Assembly: GCF_900148835.1 (NCBI RefSeq)
Contig: NZ_FRYK01000002.1
Span: 186,001 to 250,000, forward strand
DNA length: 64,000 bases
Origin: Flavobacterium cucumis
GTDB taxonomy: Bacteria > Bacteroidota > Bacteroidia > Flavobacteriales > Flavobacteriaceae
Reading direction: 5' to 3'
Below are positions 63,801 to 64,000 of the stretch, piece by piece. The stretch's first letter is position 1. Each line of letters begins with the position of its first letter. Below the pieces are notes generated by a model that saw nothing but the letters and a program-made list of their open reading frames with translations, searched no databases and had not been told where the DNA came from. The translations under genes and the position numbers were made by a program.

Positions 63801-64000
63801 ATTTTCAACATCCCAATTTCTTTTTATATTTTTATTCAAAAGTTGGGCAGGAATACCTCCTATTAAAACATTCTCACCCAAAACAGTATAATCTTTACTA
63901 CACAATGTGTTTGAAGCGATGGTACAATAATTTGGTGTTTTAGTTTTTGAAAGAAGTGTAACTCTATTACTAATAAAATTATAATTTCCAATTACGATAG
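63795..64000 (-). CDS. Hexapeptide-repeat acyltransferase, N-terminus off the right edge
   Basis: The C-terminal 68 residues of a left-handed beta-helix acyltransferase read toward the left: IVIGNYNFISNRVTLLSKT, then PNYCTIASNTLCSKDYTVLG and ENVLIGGIPAQLLNKNI. The repeated [LIV]-G-x4 turns and the final GGIPA-x-L-x-KNI are typical of sugar or serine O/N-acetyltransferases. It could acetylate an amino sugar made via the nearby FdtA enzyme, but the active site lies outside the window. It overlaps the GT2 stop by 6 bases tail to tail. Confidence 0.8.
   Translation of the reverse strand, partial: IVIGNYNFISNRVTLLSKTKTPNYCTIASNTLCSKDYTVLGENVLIGGIPAQLLNKNIKRNWDVENL

Overview
The window looks like part of a Flavobacterium-type chromosome (Bacteroidota, Flavobacteriia). 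It is very AT-rich, and protein starts show no purine-rich Shine-Dalgarno sequences. Promoters match the Bacteroidota pattern TTG/TTTG-N17-23-TAnnTTTG. The gene content is typical of the group: TonB-dependent receptors with a carboxypeptidase-regulatory N-terminus, fused SecDF, DUF2805, class Ia ArgS, RNase Y, and a 6S-Flavo-like RNA behind zapA. Both edges cut genes: ffh on the left and a hexapeptide acyltransferase on the right. No tRNA, rRNA, CRISPR array, insertion sequence or prophage is visible.

1-9,460: ffh, a few small genes, then a five-gene minus-strand efflux operon (TolC - membrane-fusion lipoprotein - RND pump - PII-like protein - DUF2892). GC-rich hairpin repeats sit at its two central gene junctions. 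The operon and the nearby DUF6132 gene share palindromic GTAAC-N4-GTTAC sites. Each promoter-linked site is centred exactly 33 bp upstream of the centre of a TAnnTTTG box, which is the class II position of a Crp/Fnr-type activator. A third promoter of identical geometry lies between them with no obvious gene.

9,461-20,300: a coupled MBOAT + SGNH + SGNH(LysM) O-acetylation operon, argS, a TonB receptor, fabH and a c-type cytochrome. 20,300-43,790: an S9D-like peptidase, a lone ABC ATPase, OmpA and lipocalin lipoproteins, htpG, a run of small + strand genes (SRPBCC, PD40, DUF2721, EamA, AlkB, DUF2805), an M61 aminopeptidase, an M23 peptidase/TonB receptor/EF-hand lipoprotein operon, and zapB-like/zapA/6S RNA/rny.

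43,790-58,000: housekeeping genes secDF, mdh, gyrB, asnB and a GreA-like gene, then a large TPR protein paired with an outer-membrane barrel. 58,187-64,000: ftsE leads directly into a surface-glycan cluster of four glycosyltransferases, a zinc-ribbon methyltransferase, an FdtA-type sugar ketoisomerase and a partial acyltransferase. Several genes here overlap at start/stop codons or tail to tail.

Starts were chosen from the sequence. In several cases (RND pump, SecDF, DUF6132, EamA, AlkB, OmpA, FtsE, methyltransferase) the longest reading frame runs into a repeat, promoter or upstream gene, and an internal ATG is preferred.
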